Shown here in pieces: positions 49,243 to 57,946 of a stretch of DNA of 64,000 nucleotides. Position numbers and translations under genes: made by a program. Where the stretch lies: positions 166,743 through 230,742 of the forward strand of contig CACZCZ010000004.1 of assembly GCA_902779845.1 (NCBI GenBank), in the 5' to 3' direction. The notes under the pieces were generated by a model. That model had not been told where the DNA came from and searched no databases. It saw only the letters and a list, made by a program, of their open reading frames with translations. Source of the DNA: an uncultured Bacteroidales bacterium. Its GTDB lineage: Bacteria; Bacteroidota; Bacteroidia; Bacteroidales; Bacteroidaceae. The first letter of the stretch is position 1. The number at the start of each line of letters is the position of its first letter.

Positions 49243-49308
49243 GAAAAGGTACAACAAACCATCCTGAGACAAGGTACAACAAACCATCCTGAGACAGGGG
49301 ATAATAAA
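49234..49308. repeat. 25-bp tandem repeat, three units
   Basis: Units at 49234-49258, 49259-49283 and 49284-49308, each beginning CCATCCT(G/A)AGA. The first two continue with AGGTACAACAAA; the third has diverged to GGGATAATAAA. The array starts in the last codons of the symporter gene and runs up to the terminator. Confidence 0.85.
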
Positions 49309-49310
49309 AC

Positions 49311-49343
49311 AAGAGATGCAGACCGAAACAGCCTGCATCTCTT
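49311..49343. terminator. Bidirectional intrinsic terminator
   Basis: Perfect 11-bp stem AAGAGATGCAG / CTGCATCTCTT with an 11-base loop, between the convergent symporter and acyl-CoA synthetase genes; T-rich on the plus side and A-rich on the other. Confidence 0.85.
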
Positions 49344-49361
49344 TTCATTATGTCGTTTAGA

Positions 49362-51041
49362 TTAAACTGGATAATCAAGGTACTTATAGCGCTTGATACT
49401 GCGCTTGGGTGTCTTCTCAAACTCCGTCGGCATCAGCTTGATGGCGTGCAGACGAGCGTAGGACGGAACAATCTGGTTGAGTTGCCGACGGTTCTCTTCC
49501 ATCTGTGCCAGGAGCATGGCCTCTGAGAGTCCGCCAGCCTTCACCTCCTCGGGATCGGCGAAGACAAGACCGTAGAGATGTTCGCCTTTCTGAATCACGA
49601 CACATTCGGTGACGTAAGGTAGCGAACCCAGCTTGTCCTCAATCTCTTCGGGGTAGATGTTCTGTCCGTTAGCACCCAACAACATGTTCTTGGAGCGGCC
49701 CTTGATGAAGATGTTGCCCTCGGCATCCATCACGCCCAGGTCGCCGGTGTGGTACCAGCCATCCTTGTCGAGCACGGCAGCGGTGGCTTCCTCGTTCTTG
49801 TAGTAGCCGAGCATCACGTTGGCACCGCGTGTGAGAATCTCGCCGATGACGTGCTGCTGGTCGGGGCTGTCGATGCGCACTTCCATGCGTGGTGCCGGAC
49901 GTCCGCAGCTGCCCTGCTTGAAGGTCTCCCAGCCGGCATAGCTGATGATGGGGGCGCACTCGGTGGTGCCATAGCCCACGGTGTAGTTGAAACCGATGTC
50001 GTGGAGCACCGTCTCGATGTCTTGGCTGAAGGCTGCACCGCCCACGATGATTTCCACGAAGTTGCCGCCAAAGGCAGCCTGCAGCTTGTGGCGCACCTCT
50101 GCCAGCACACGGTCGCGCAGGAAGGGCGTGTGGAGCGCTATCTTGATGGCAGGCGTCTGCAGCTTCGGCAGCACGGCCTTGCGCACAATCTTCTCGATGA
50201 TGAGGGGCACGGCCACGATGAGTCGTGGCTTCAAGTCGGCAAAAGCGCTGAGGAGCACAGCAGGCGACGGTGTCTTCGACAGGAAATTCACGTGCATGCC
50301 ATGCAGGAATTCATAGATGAACTCGAAGGCCATCCCATACATGTGGGCCATCGGGAGCATCGAGAGCACATTGTCACCGGGGCCCATCTGGTTACCGAGC
50401 TTGCCAACGGCGAAATCGTAGTTGCTCCAAATGGCTCGGAAGGGAAGCATCACGCCCTTGGAGTTGGAGGTGGTGCCGCTGGTGTAGTTGAGCACAGCGA
50501 GTTCTTCGGGGCTGTCCTTGTAGTAGTTGATGTGCTGCTTGCGGAAGTTCATGGGGTACTTCTCGCCGAAGAGCTTGTTGAGGTTCTCGCGGGCATAATG
50601 CACTTTCTCGGTGCGCCCCACAAGGAGCTTGTATTCCTCGTTGGAGTTGCAGAAGATACCCTCGAGATGCGGCATCTTGTCGGCATTGAGCTTCGGCCAC
50701 ACCTGGTCGCCCACGAAGAGGAGCTTGGCCTCGGAGTGGTTCACGATGTCGTGAATCTGGTCGGGGTGGAACTCATGCAGAATGGGCACTGCAACGGCAC
50801 CATAGGTGAGCGTAGCGAGGAAGGCAATGCCCCAGCGGGCACTGTTGCGGCCGCAGATGGCGACCTTGTCACCCGGCTTCACGCCTGAGGCTTCGAGGAT
50901 GATATGGAGTTTCTCGATGATACGAGCAACATCCTTGTTCTGGAAGGTTTGTACGCCATAGTCACTCAGACCGGGAAGGTCCCAATGCTTTTGCAGACTC
51001 TCTTGAATGCAGGCGTTAAAGCTTTTGTACTCTGTTGTCAT
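49362..51041 (-). CDS. AMP-binding long-chain acyl-CoA synthetase-like protein (second copy)
   Basis: A 559-aa adenylate-forming enzyme that probably activates a fatty acid with ATP and CoA. Motifs: the P-loop LNYTSGTTSNSKGVMLPF, A5 VGYGTTECAP, A7 WYHTGDLG, and A8 KGRSKNMLLGANGQNIYPEE; the A10 lysine is in FEKTPKRSIKRYKYLD. Full length for the bacteroidal long-chain form. It is a close paralogue of the gene 6 bases upstream, which it matches along its whole length with few gaps, so it arose by tandem duplication. Substrate chain length is not predictable. Confidence 0.93.
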   Translation of the reverse strand: MTTEYKSFNACIQESLQKHWDLPGLSDYGVQTFQNKDVARIIEKLHIILEASGVKPGDKVAICGRNSARWGIAFLATLTYGAVAVPILHEFHPDQIHDIVNHSEAKLLFVGDQVWPKLNADKMPHLEGIFCNSNEEYKLLVGRTEKVHYARENLNKLFGEKYPMNFRKQHINYYKDSPEELAVLNYTSGTTSNSKGVMLPFRAIWSNYDFAVGKLGNQMGPGDNVLSMLPMAHMYGMAFEFIYEFLHGMHVNFLSKTPSPAVLLSAFADLKPRLIVAVPLIIEKIVRKAVLPKLQTPAIKIALHTPFLRDRVLAEVRHKLQAAFGGNFVEIIVGGAAFSQDIETVLHDIGFNYTVGYGTTECAPIISYAGWETFKQGSCGRPAPRMEVRIDSPDQQHVIGEILTRGANVMLGYYKNEEATAAVLDKDGWYHTGDLGVMDAEGNIFIKGRSKNMLLGANGQNIYPEEIEDKLGSLPYVTECVVIQKGEHLYGLVFADPEEVKAGGLSEAMLLAQMEENRRQLNQIVPSYARLHAIKLMPTEFEKTPKRSIKRYKYLDYPV

Positions 51042-51047
51042 GGTTGA

Positions 51048-52721
51048 TTAGACTTCGTAGTTCATGTATTTATAACGTTTGATACTCTTCTTTGGGGTCT
51101 TCTCGAACTCCTCGTCCACCAGCTTGATGGCGTGAAGACGGGCGTAGGCGGGAACAATCTTGTTGAGCTCCGTACGGTTGACCTCCATCTGCGCCTCCAG
51201 ACCGTTGCGGCTGATGGCACCCTTGCGGAGTTCGTCGGGGTCGGTATAGACGAGACCGTAGAGCTGTTCGCCCTTCTGGATGACCACGCACTCGGTGACA
51301 TAAGGCAGTGAGGAGAGCTTATCCTCAATCTCTTCGGGGTAGATATTCTGTCCGTTGGCACCCAGAAGCATGTTCTTGGAACGGCCTTTGATGAAGACAT
51401 TACCCTCGGCATCCATGATGCCCAGGTCGCCGGTGTGATACCAACCGTCTTTGTCGAGCGTGGCAGCAGTGGCTTCTTCGTTCTTGTAGTAGCCCAGCAT
51501 CACATTCATACCGCGTGCGAGAATCTCGCCGGGGACATGTTGGGGATCAGCGCTGTCGATGCGAACCTCCATACGAGGTGCAGCCTTACCGCAGGAGCCC
51601 TGCACGAACTTGTTCCAAGGAGCATAGCAGATGATGGGGGCGCATTCGGTGGCACCGTATCCGATGGTGTAGTTGAAACCAATACCCTTGAGGAAGATTT
51701 CGATGTCCTGGTTCATGGCAGCGCCGCCCACGATAATCTCGAAGAAGTTGTCGCCGAAGGCTTTCTGCATCTTGCGGCGAATGTTCAGTTTGATACGGTC
51801 GCGCAGTAGCGGTGTCATCAAGGCCAGACGAATGGCGGGAGCATTGATCTTGGGGAAGATGGCCTTGCGGACAATCTTCTCGATGAGCAGGGGAACGGCG
51901 ATGACCACCTTCGGCTTGAGCTCCTCGAATGCGCGCAGCATGACGGTGGGAGAGGGTGTCTTGCCGAGGAACGTGACGTGAGCGCCGCGTGTCATCTCAT
52001 AGAGGAATTCGAAGGCCATGCCGTACATGTGTGCGGTGGGCAGGATACTTACCACGTTCTCGCCGGGCTTGACGTGGTCGTCATAGACCTCGGCAGCAAA
52101 CTTCACATTGCTCCACAGCGCACGGAAAGGAATCATCACGCCCTTGGAATTGGAGGTGGTGCCGCTGGTGTAGTTGAGCACCGCCATCTCTTCGGGGGAG
52201 TCCTTATAATATTGTATATCGCGCGCGCGGAAATTCATTGGGAATCGCTCGCCAAAGAGGCGGTTGAGGTTCTCACGGGCGTAGGTCACCTTTTCTGTGC
52301 GGCCATGCAGAATGCGGTATTCGTCGCTGGAGTTGGCAAAGACGCCTTCCAGTCCCGGCATCTTCTCGATGTCAAGCTGCGGCCACACCTGGTCGCCGAC
52401 GAAGAGCAGCTTGGAATCGGAGTGGTTGACGATGTCATGGATCTGTTCGGGATGGAACTCATGAAGGATGGGGACGGCAACAGCACCATAGGTGATGGTG
52501 GCAAGGAATGCAATACCCCAGCGTGCCGTGTTGCGGCCGCAGATGGCTACCTTGTCGCCTTGTCGAACGCCTGACGCTTCGAGGATGATGTGTAGTTTTT
52601 CAATGATTCTTGCTACGTCCTTGTAGCGGAAGGTTTGTGCGCCGTAATCTGACAGGGCATCCAAATCCCAATTGTTTTGGATGCTCTCCTGCAAGCAGGC
52701 ATTAAAACTTATACTTTCCAT
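51048..52721 (-). CDS. AMP-binding long-chain acyl-CoA synthetase-like protein (first copy)
   Basis: A 557-aa paralogue of the following gene, with the same motifs: LNYTSGTTSNSKGVMIPF, IGYGATECAP, WYHTGDLGIMD, KGRSKNMLLGANGQNIYPEE and FEKTPKKSIKRYKYMN. The start at 52721 (MESISFNACLQES) aligns with the sister protein (MTTEYKSFNACIQES); an ATG five codons earlier is possible but does not align. Consensus promoter directly upstream. It differs from its sister mainly in the middle segment around residues 205-330, where the acyl pocket is built, so the two may prefer different fatty acids. Confidence 0.93.
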   Translation of the reverse strand: MESISFNACLQESIQNNWDLDALSDYGAQTFRYKDVARIIEKLHIILEASGVRQGDKVAICGRNTARWGIAFLATITYGAVAVPILHEFHPEQIHDIVNHSDSKLLFVGDQVWPQLDIEKMPGLEGVFANSSDEYRILHGRTEKVTYARENLNRLFGERFPMNFRARDIQYYKDSPEEMAVLNYTSGTTSNSKGVMIPFRALWSNVKFAAEVYDDHVKPGENVVSILPTAHMYGMAFEFLYEMTRGAHVTFLGKTPSPTVMLRAFEELKPKVVIAVPLLIEKIVRKAIFPKINAPAIRLALMTPLLRDRIKLNIRRKMQKAFGDNFFEIIVGGAAMNQDIEIFLKGIGFNYTIGYGATECAPIICYAPWNKFVQGSCGKAAPRMEVRIDSADPQHVPGEILARGMNVMLGYYKNEEATAATLDKDGWYHTGDLGIMDAEGNVFIKGRSKNMLLGANGQNIYPEEIEDKLSSLPYVTECVVIQKGEQLYGLVYTDPDELRKGAISRNGLEAQMEVNRTELNKIVPAYARLHAIKLVDEEFEKTPKKSIKRYKYMNYEV

Positions 52722-52747
52722 GAATGTTTTGCACATTTATTTAAATT

Positions 52748-52797
52748 GTGTGCAAAGGTAGAGCCTTTTTTGCACACTTGCAAATATTTTGTGCAAA
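52748..52797 (-). promoter_or_regulatory. Promoter with overlapping palindromic operator-like repeats
   Basis: On the minus strand TTTG (52784-52781) and TACCTTTG (52760-52753) are spaced by 20 bases. Overlapping the promoter are GTGTGCAAA (52748-52756), its exact inverted copy TTTGCACAC (52769-52777), and a further GTGCAAA (52791-52797). The arrangement suggests a repressor-binding site controlling the acyl-CoA synthetase pair; the regulator is not in the window. Confidence 0.75.
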
Positions 52798-52838
52798 AAC
52801 TATTGCCGAGACTACCATTTTTACCTCTTTTATACCAA

Positions 52839-52869
52839 AAAGGACAATTCCGCCGTGGAATTGTCCTTT
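52839..52869 (-). terminator. Intrinsic terminator after yggS
   Basis: Perfect 13-bp stem AAAGGACAATTCC / GGAATTGTCCTTT with a 5-base loop. On the minus strand it is followed by a T run, 35 bases after the YggS stop, ending the leftward TolC-to-YggS operon. Confidence 0.88.
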
Positions 52870-52903
52870 GTTGAAGCGTTCAAGTTGCGTGCTTTTGAGC
52901 CGC

Positions 52904-53563
52904 TCAGTACTGTCTCTGACCAAAAATCTGTGTTCCGATGCGGATGAGTGTGGAGCCTTCGTCGATAGCAATGTGCCAGTCGTCGCTCATCCCCATGGAA
53001 AGTTCCGTGAAGGAGGGGTACTGCTGACGTGCCTCCTCGAAGAAACGGCGGGCACGGCGGAAGTCATCACGAATACGGGTGGTGTCGTCTGTGTTAGTGG
53101 CCATGGCCATCACGCCGCTCAGCCTCACATGTTCCAGCGCTTGCCAGCTGCCACCTCCCAGGAAAGCACGGGCTTCGTCGGGCGTAAAGCCGAACTTCGT
53201 CTCCTCCGCTGCCACATGAAGCTGCAGCAGACAGGAGATGGTGCGACCGCACTTCTGGGCTTGCTTATCGATTTCAGCAAGCAGGCGAGGGGAGTCAACG
53301 GCATGAATCAGCGTGACATAGGGCGCGATGTACTTTACCTTGTTGGTCTGAAGGTGGCCGATGAAGTGCCACTCCAGCCCTTGCAGGTCGGACAGCTCCT
53401 CGTGCTTGAGTTGCAGTTCCTGGGCGTGGCTCTCGCCAAAGACACGCTGGCCAGCTGCGTAGGCTTCGCGTATCGCCTCGGAAGGATGGAACTTCGAGAC
53501 GGCTACGAGACGGACACCTGTCGGCAGTTGCGCTGTGATACGTTGTATCTCGTCTGAGATCAT
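52904..53563 (-). CDS. yggS: YggS/PROSC-family pyridoxal-phosphate homeostasis protein
   Basis: A 219-aa single-domain PLP-binding protein (alanine-racemase-like barrel, no known catalysis) that buffers pyridoxal phosphate. The PLP lysine is K24 in RLVAVSKFHP; other family motifs are FGESHAQEL, WHFIGHLQTNKVKYI, the glycine/methionine motif ELSMGMSDDWHIAI and the C-terminal STLIRIGTQIFGQR. Full length. Last gene of the leftward operon, separated from the DUF4494 gene by 49 bases of reiterated words. Confidence 0.95.
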   Translation of the reverse strand: MISDEIQRITAQLPTGVRLVAVSKFHPSEAIREAYAAGQRVFGESHAQELQLKHEELSDLQGLEWHFIGHLQTNKVKYIAPYVTLIHAVDSPRLLAEIDKQAQKCGRTISCLLQLHVAAEETKFGFTPDEARAFLGGGSWQALEHVRLSGVMAMATNTDDTTRIRDDFRRARRFFEEARQQYPSFTELSMGMSDDWHIAIDEGSTLIRIGTQIFGQRQY

Positions 53564-53569
53564 GGTTGT

Positions 53570-53612
53570 CTCAAGGGTTCAAAAAGTTCAAAAGTTCAAG
53601 GGTTCAAAGGGG
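53570..53612. repeat. Reiterated word tract upstream of yggS
   Basis: Four consecutive versions of GTTCAAAAAG, GTTCAAAAG, GTTCAAGG and GTTCAAAGGGG fill the gap just upstream of the YggS start. Confidence 0.6.
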
Positions 53613-54059
53613 TTAATCCTCTTTCTTCACATAGTGGAAGACGTCCATGATGGGTGTCTCGGCGATGCTGACGATGACCCAGTCACCGAGTGTGCCTTCC
53701 ATGTTCTTGTCGAGCACCTTCACGGCATCGCGGAAGTCGGTGGCCTGCACGAGCACATTCTGATTGGTGCGTTTCTCGGCTCCGCTCTTCTCATCGAGGG
53801 TGATGTAAGCCACCTTGGCCTTGAACCAACGGTCAGCAGCGGCATCTTCGCTCTCAAAGACATAGGCCAGACGAGCACGCTTGATGTCCGTCACCGTGAA
53901 CTCGCCGCTGATGTAGGGCGTCATCTCCTCAATGAAACGTCGCTCCGCCTCGGTAAAGCTGAGGGCATCCACCAAATATGTCTCCGTTACTTTCTTCATC
54001 AGGCCCGTTTCCAATGTCTTGTCGAATCGGACCTTGCATTCAAACCATTCGCTGTTCAT
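53613..54059 (-). CDS. DUF4494 domain protein
   Basis: A 148-aa cytoplasmic protein without signal peptide. It matches the Bacteroidota DUF4494 family (WFECKVRFDKTLETGLMKKV, ETYLVDALSFTEAERRFIEE, VAYITLDEKSGAEKRT). The fold is predicted alpha/beta; function unknown. Its position directly ahead of yggS is worth noting as context. It lies 20 bases after the DUF4468 gene. Confidence 0.85.
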   Translation of the reverse strand: MNSEWFECKVRFDKTLETGLMKKVTETYLVDALSFTEAERRFIEEMTPYISGEFTVTDIKRARLAYVFESEDAAADRWFKAKVAYITLDEKSGAEKRTNQNVLVQATDFRDAVKVLDKNMEGTLGDWVIVSIAETPIMDVFHYVKKED

Positions 54060-54079
54060 GTGTAGTGATTCTAAAGGTG

Positions 54080-54652
54080 TTACTTAAAGAGGGCTTGTGC
54101 GCCGGCGAAGATTTCCTCGGCGCGATCTACGGTCTTGCGACGGAACTTGCCGCTGCGGGGGTAGAGCTTTGTGCCGGCCTTGTTGACAGCCTCCTTGTCG
54201 GAAATCCACTCCTCGGCTTTGTAGTTCTCGCCGTTGTTGCCTTCCTGGTCAAAGCCATAGTAGTAGGTGATCTTGGTGATGGTCATCTTCACCTGGCTGT
54301 CAGGGGTGCACTCGGCGCTGAGGAGGTAGCGGAAGTAGCAGTGGTCCCAGTTGAGGAACTTCTTCTTGAAGGTCATGATCTCTTCGATGTTGGCCACGAT
54401 GGTGTTGTTCTCATCGGAGAGAACACGTGTTCGGAGGTCCTGACGGCCAGCTGCAACCAGACCTTTGACATAGTTCTGGATGACAGGATAGATGTCAGCT
54501 TGCGACTTGCCGGGGACGCTGAAGGTCTGGCTGAAGGTGACAATACCATTCACCTCGGGCACGGCGCCGCGGAGGTACTTGCTGTCATCGCGTTTCTCGG
54601 CGGAGGCGAGAAGGGGCAGAGCCAGGAATAATGCAATCAGAATCTTTTTCAT
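54080..54652 (-). CDS. Secreted DUF4468 (TBP-like fold) protein
   Basis: A 190-aa protein with a signal peptide (MKKILIALFLALPLLASA) chosen from the ATG at 54652; an in-frame TTG three codons earlier is rejected. The domain resembles DUF4468, a Bacteroidota periplasmic family with a TBP-like fold (GIVTFSQTFSVPGKSQADIY, TRVLSDENNTIVANIEEIM, YFRYLLSAECTPDSQVKMTI). Function unknown. It is 40 bases after the MacB permease. Confidence 0.8.
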   Translation of the reverse strand: MKKILIALFLALPLLASAEKRDDSKYLRGAVPEVNGIVTFSQTFSVPGKSQADIYPVIQNYVKGLVAAGRQDLRTRVLSDENNTIVANIEEIMTFKKKFLNWDHCYFRYLLSAECTPDSQVKMTITKITYYYGFDQEGNNGENYKAEEWISDKEAVNKAGTKLYPRSGKFRRKTVDRAEEIFAGAQALFK

Positions 54653-54692
54653 ATCATTCAATTTTAAATTGTAGTTTTATCTCTTTCACGGG

Positions 54693-55913
54693 TTACTCGT
54701 AACGTATCGCCTCAATCGGGTCAAGACGTGCAGCCTTCTGAGCCGGGAAGTAGCCGAAACCGACGCCGATAGCCACACAGACGGCAAAGCTGACGATAAC
54801 GCTCCATGCCGGGATGACAGCGGGATAGCCGATGATGGCATTGCAGCCCCACGTGAGCAAGCCGCCGAAGAGGACTCCAAGGATGCCGCCCGTGAGGCTG
54901 ATGAGGATACTCTCGATGAGGAACTGGTTGCTGATATCGAGGCCGCGGGCGCCGACGCTCATGCGCAAACCTATTTCCTTTGTGCGCTCCGTGACGCTCA
55001 CCAGCATGATATTCATGATACCGATACCGGCCACAAGGAGCGAGAAGGCTGCGGCCACTACGAGGATGATGGTGATGGTGTCCATGGTGCTGGACATCGT
55101 ATCCATCCATTCCTGCTGGGAGCGGATGGTGAAATTATCGACCTCCCCGTCCTTCAGCTTGTGTGTTCGGCGCAGGATGGTGGTGAGGTCCTCGATGGCA
55201 GCATCCGAGAGTTCCTCGGTGACTGCAGAGCAGATGATGCTGTTGTAGTGGGTCTGTGCGGCCAGACGTTTCATCACGGTGGTGTAGGGGGCTACGATGA
55301 CATTGTCCTGATCCATTCCCCACGTGTTATAGCCCTTGCTCTTGAGGACTCCGACGATGCGGAAGGGAATGCTCTTGAAGCGGATGGTCTTGCCAATGGG
55401 GTCTTGGCCGTTGGGGAAGAGCTCCTTGACGACGGTGGCACCGACGACACACACCTTGGCGCTCTTCTTCACATCCTCCTCGGTGAAGCAAACGCCTTCC
55501 TCGACATCCCATATCTTGATGCGAAGGTAGTCAGGGCTTTCGCCATAGCAGGTGGACGTGGTGTTGTTGGAACCGAAGACGGCTTGTCCGCTGGTGGTGA
55601 CTTCGGGAGATACCATCCTCACGAACTTCGCCTCGGCAAGAATTGTCTCATAGTCCACCTGCTTGAGCGTCTGCATGGCAGAGGGGTCTAAGCGTACACC
55701 GCCGCGCATGTCAGCCCCCGGGCGAATGGTGAGCATGTTGGTGCCGTTCTTCTGTATCTCCTCGCGGATGCTTTGCTTGGAGCCCTGTCCGATGGCCATC
55801 ATCACGATGACGGCGCCGACACCGATGATGATGCCGAGCATGGAAAGGAACGAGCGTCCTTTGTTGCTGAGGATGGCCTTGACGGCTATCTTGAATAGGT
55901 TGATGTATGACAT
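54693..55913 (-). CDS. MacB-type ABC transporter permease
   Basis: A 406-aa inner-membrane protein of the MacB/FtsX family. One N-terminal transmembrane helix (about 20-42, SMLGIIIGVGAVIVMMAIGQ) precedes a large periplasmic domain (about 45-275). Three C-terminal helices (about 285-395) contain the FtsX signature around VTERTKEIGLRMSVGAR. Together with the ATPase, adaptor and TolC of this operon it forms a MacAB-TolC-like tripartite machine that exports drugs, peptides or lipoprotein-type cargo. In most Bacteroidota the ATPase is a separate protein, as here. Confidence 0.93.
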   Translation of the reverse strand: MSYINLFKIAVKAILSNKGRSFLSMLGIIIGVGAVIVMMAIGQGSKQSIREEIQKNGTNMLTIRPGADMRGGVRLDPSAMQTLKQVDYETILAEAKFVRMVSPEVTTSGQAVFGSNNTTSTCYGESPDYLRIKIWDVEEGVCFTEEDVKKSAKVCVVGATVVKELFPNGQDPIGKTIRFKSIPFRIVGVLKSKGYNTWGMDQDNVIVAPYTTVMKRLAAQTHYNSIICSAVTEELSDAAIEDLTTILRRTHKLKDGEVDNFTIRSQQEWMDTMSSTMDTITIILVVAAAFSLLVAGIGIMNIMLVSVTERTKEIGLRMSVGARGLDISNQFLIESILISLTGGILGVLFGGLLTWGCNAIIGYPAVIPAWSVIVSFAVCVAIGVGFGYFPAQKAARLDPIEAIRYE

Positions 55914-55944
55914 TTTCGTTTAAAGTCTTGCGATTATAGGGCCT

Positions 55945-56694
55945 TCAATCATCCTGCGGTGCGGGCAGGGCTGCGAGGGCTTCTGCTGCGCTGAGGATAT
56001 TGTTGTTATAGACGTCCTCACGCACCTTACCGTCGCGGAGGACGATATTGCGCGAAGAGTACTGTGCGATTTCCGGGTTGTGGGTCACGAAGATGATGGT
56101 GCGCCCCTCGGCATGCAGCTTTTGGAAGAGCACGAGGACTTCGAAAGAGGTGCGGGTGTCGAGGTTACCGGTGGCCTCGTCGGCAAGGATGACAGCGGGG
56201 TTGTTGACCAGCGCACGTGCGATGGCTACGCGCTGCATCTGTCCGCCGGACATCTGGTTGCTCTTGTGCTCCAGGCGGTCGCCGAGGCCTACGGCCTGCA
56301 GGGCTGCTACGGCAGCTTCGCGACGTTGCCGCGAATTGTACTCCTTGTTATACATCAGCGGCAGCTCTACGTTCTCCACCGCCGTGGTCTTGGCCAGCAG
56401 GTTGTAGTTCTGGAAGACGAAGCCTATCTTGCGGTTGCGCAGACGGGCTCGCTGGCTACGTCGCATAGAACGCACGGGGATGCCGTCGAGGAGGTATTCG
56501 CCGCTCGTGGGAGTGTCCAGGCATCCGAGCTGGTTCAGCAGCGTCGATTTGCCCGAACCCGATGTACCCATGATGGTCACGAACTCGCCCTCGTAGATCT
56601 TGAACGAGACACCGCGCAGCGCGTGAACCGTCTCACTGCCGACCTGGAAGTCGCGACGTACATCCTGAAGTTCGATGACAGCTTTCTTTTCCAT
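55945..56694 (-). CDS. MacB/LolD-type ABC transporter ATP-binding protein
   Basis: A 249-aa ATPase that powers the adjacent permease. Walker A GTSGSGKSTLL, Q-loop VFQNYNLLAKTTAVENVELP, signature MSGGQMQR, Walker B VILADEATGNLD, H-loop FVTHN. It starts on the base after the stop of the adaptor gene and precedes the permease by 31 bases. The C-terminal 20 residues (about 230-249) are extra to the fold. Confidence 0.95.
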   Translation of the reverse strand: MEKKAVIELQDVRRDFQVGSETVHALRGVSFKIYEGEFVTIMGTSGSGKSTLLNQLGCLDTPTSGEYLLDGIPVRSMRRSQRARLRNRKIGFVFQNYNLLAKTTAVENVELPLMYNKEYNSRQRREAAVAALQAVGLGDRLEHKSNQMSGGQMQRVAIARALVNNPAVILADEATGNLDTRTSFEVLVLFQKLHAEGRTIIFVTHNPEIAQYSSRNIVLRDGKVREDVYNNNILSAAEALAALPAPQDD

Positions 56695-57873
56695 TTATTT
56701 CTTGGTGCTTTGGCCGTTCTTCTGATTCCTGTTGTTGCGCGGACCGGGCATGAAGGGGTTGCTCTTCTGCTGCTGGCCGGGCATCTCTATCTGTGCGCCG
56801 AAGTCCATGTCCTCCAGCACCTCTGTGCCGGCTTTGATGCCGCTTACGATTTCCGTCATTGTGCCGTTGGTTACGCCCGTCTCCACGGGGATTGCTTTGA
56901 AGGTTTTTCCCTCGCGAATCCACAGCTTCATTTTGGCATCACATCCCACAATGGTCTCGTCCTCGGCGATGAGTGCTTCGTTGGGGGCAAAGCGCAATGC
57001 CTTGGCGCTGACGGTGAGGACGTCGTTCTTCTCCAGCGTGAAGATGGTCACATTGGCTGTCAGACCCGGCTTCAGCTTCAGGTCGGCATTGGGAGCGCTG
57101 ATGACCACTTGATATGTGACCACGTTGCTCTCTGTCGTCGGCTGCTGACGCACCTGGGTGACAAAGCCTTGGAAGATGTCGTTGGGGAATGCGTCCACGG
57201 TGAAGCTGACGCGCTGTCCCTCTTTCACTTCGCCGATGTCGGCTTCATCGATGTCTGCAATCACTCGCATATCCGTGAGGTCCTGAGCGATGGTGAACAG
57301 GGTAGGCGTGCTAAAGGAAGCGGCCACGGTCTGCCCTTCCTCGACAGCCTTGGAGAGCACCACACCGTTGATGGGCGAGGTGATGGTGGCATAGCCGAGG
57401 TCAGTCTCGGCGCGCTTCACGCTTTGGCGGGCTGTAGAAGCCTGCTGCTGTGCCTGGACATAGGAGAGGCGTGCCTGCTCGAAGTCATTGGCGCTGATCA
57501 GGCCTTTGTCGTAGAGGGCTTTGTAACGCTCGAAGTTGGATTTCTGATAGGCGAGGGCGCTCTCGGCACTGGTGAGGTTGGCGCGCTGGCTCTCGAGGGT
57601 GCTGAGGAGGTTGGTGCGGTCGAGTTCTGCGATGACCTGACCAGCCTTCACCACGGAGTTGTAGTCCACATAAATCTTAGCCACGATACCGCTGACCTGT
57701 GTACCCACCTCGACGCTTGTGACTGGCTCGATGGTTCCTGTGGCCGTGACGGTGGTCGAGATGTTTCCCTTCTCCACCGTTGTCGTCTGGTATTCAGCCG
57801 TGGGCTTGGAACCGCAGGCGGTGAGTACGGTTATTGCCGCAGTGAACAATGCAAAATGAATGTAGTGTCTCAT
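56695..57873 (-). CDS. MacA/HlyD-type periplasmic adaptor lipoprotein
   Basis: A 392-aa membrane-fusion protein bridging the MacB-type permease and TolC. Lipoprotein cysteine near residue 20 (TVLTACGSK). Barrel-sandwich hybrid halves show GTIEPVTSVEVGTQVSGIV and ATITSPINGVVLSKAVEEGQ; between them is an alpha-hairpin (about 85-155, LESQRANLTSAESALAYQKS). Beta-barrel and membrane-proximal domains follow. The tail (about 360-392) is Pro/Asn/Lys-rich and probably disordered. Confidence 0.94.
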   Translation of the reverse strand: MRHYIHFALFTAAITVLTACGSKPTAEYQTTTVEKGNISTTVTATGTIEPVTSVEVGTQVSGIVAKIYVDYNSVVKAGQVIAELDRTNLLSTLESQRANLTSAESALAYQKSNFERYKALYDKGLISANDFEQARLSYVQAQQQASTARQSVKRAETDLGYATITSPINGVVLSKAVEEGQTVAASFSTPTLFTIAQDLTDMRVIADIDEADIGEVKEGQRVSFTVDAFPNDIFQGFVTQVRQQPTTESNVVTYQVVISAPNADLKLKPGLTANVTIFTLEKNDVLTVSAKALRFAPNEALIAEDETIVGCDAKMKLWIREGKTFKAIPVETGVTNGTMTEIVSGIKAGTEVLEDMDFGAQIEMPGQQQKSNPFMPGPRNNRNQKNGQSTKK

Positions 57874-57946
57874 ATTGTTCTTTGTCTTTTCTTTGTATTT
57901 GTTTCCTATTTATTTTACGCTTGTCTCATCTTCTCTTTTTCTCAGC

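Noticed and set aside
49749-50888. 379-codon plus-strand frame opposite an acyl-CoA synthetase
   Set aside because: Shadow frame; a similar but broken frame exists opposite the sister gene, as expected from shared codon use.
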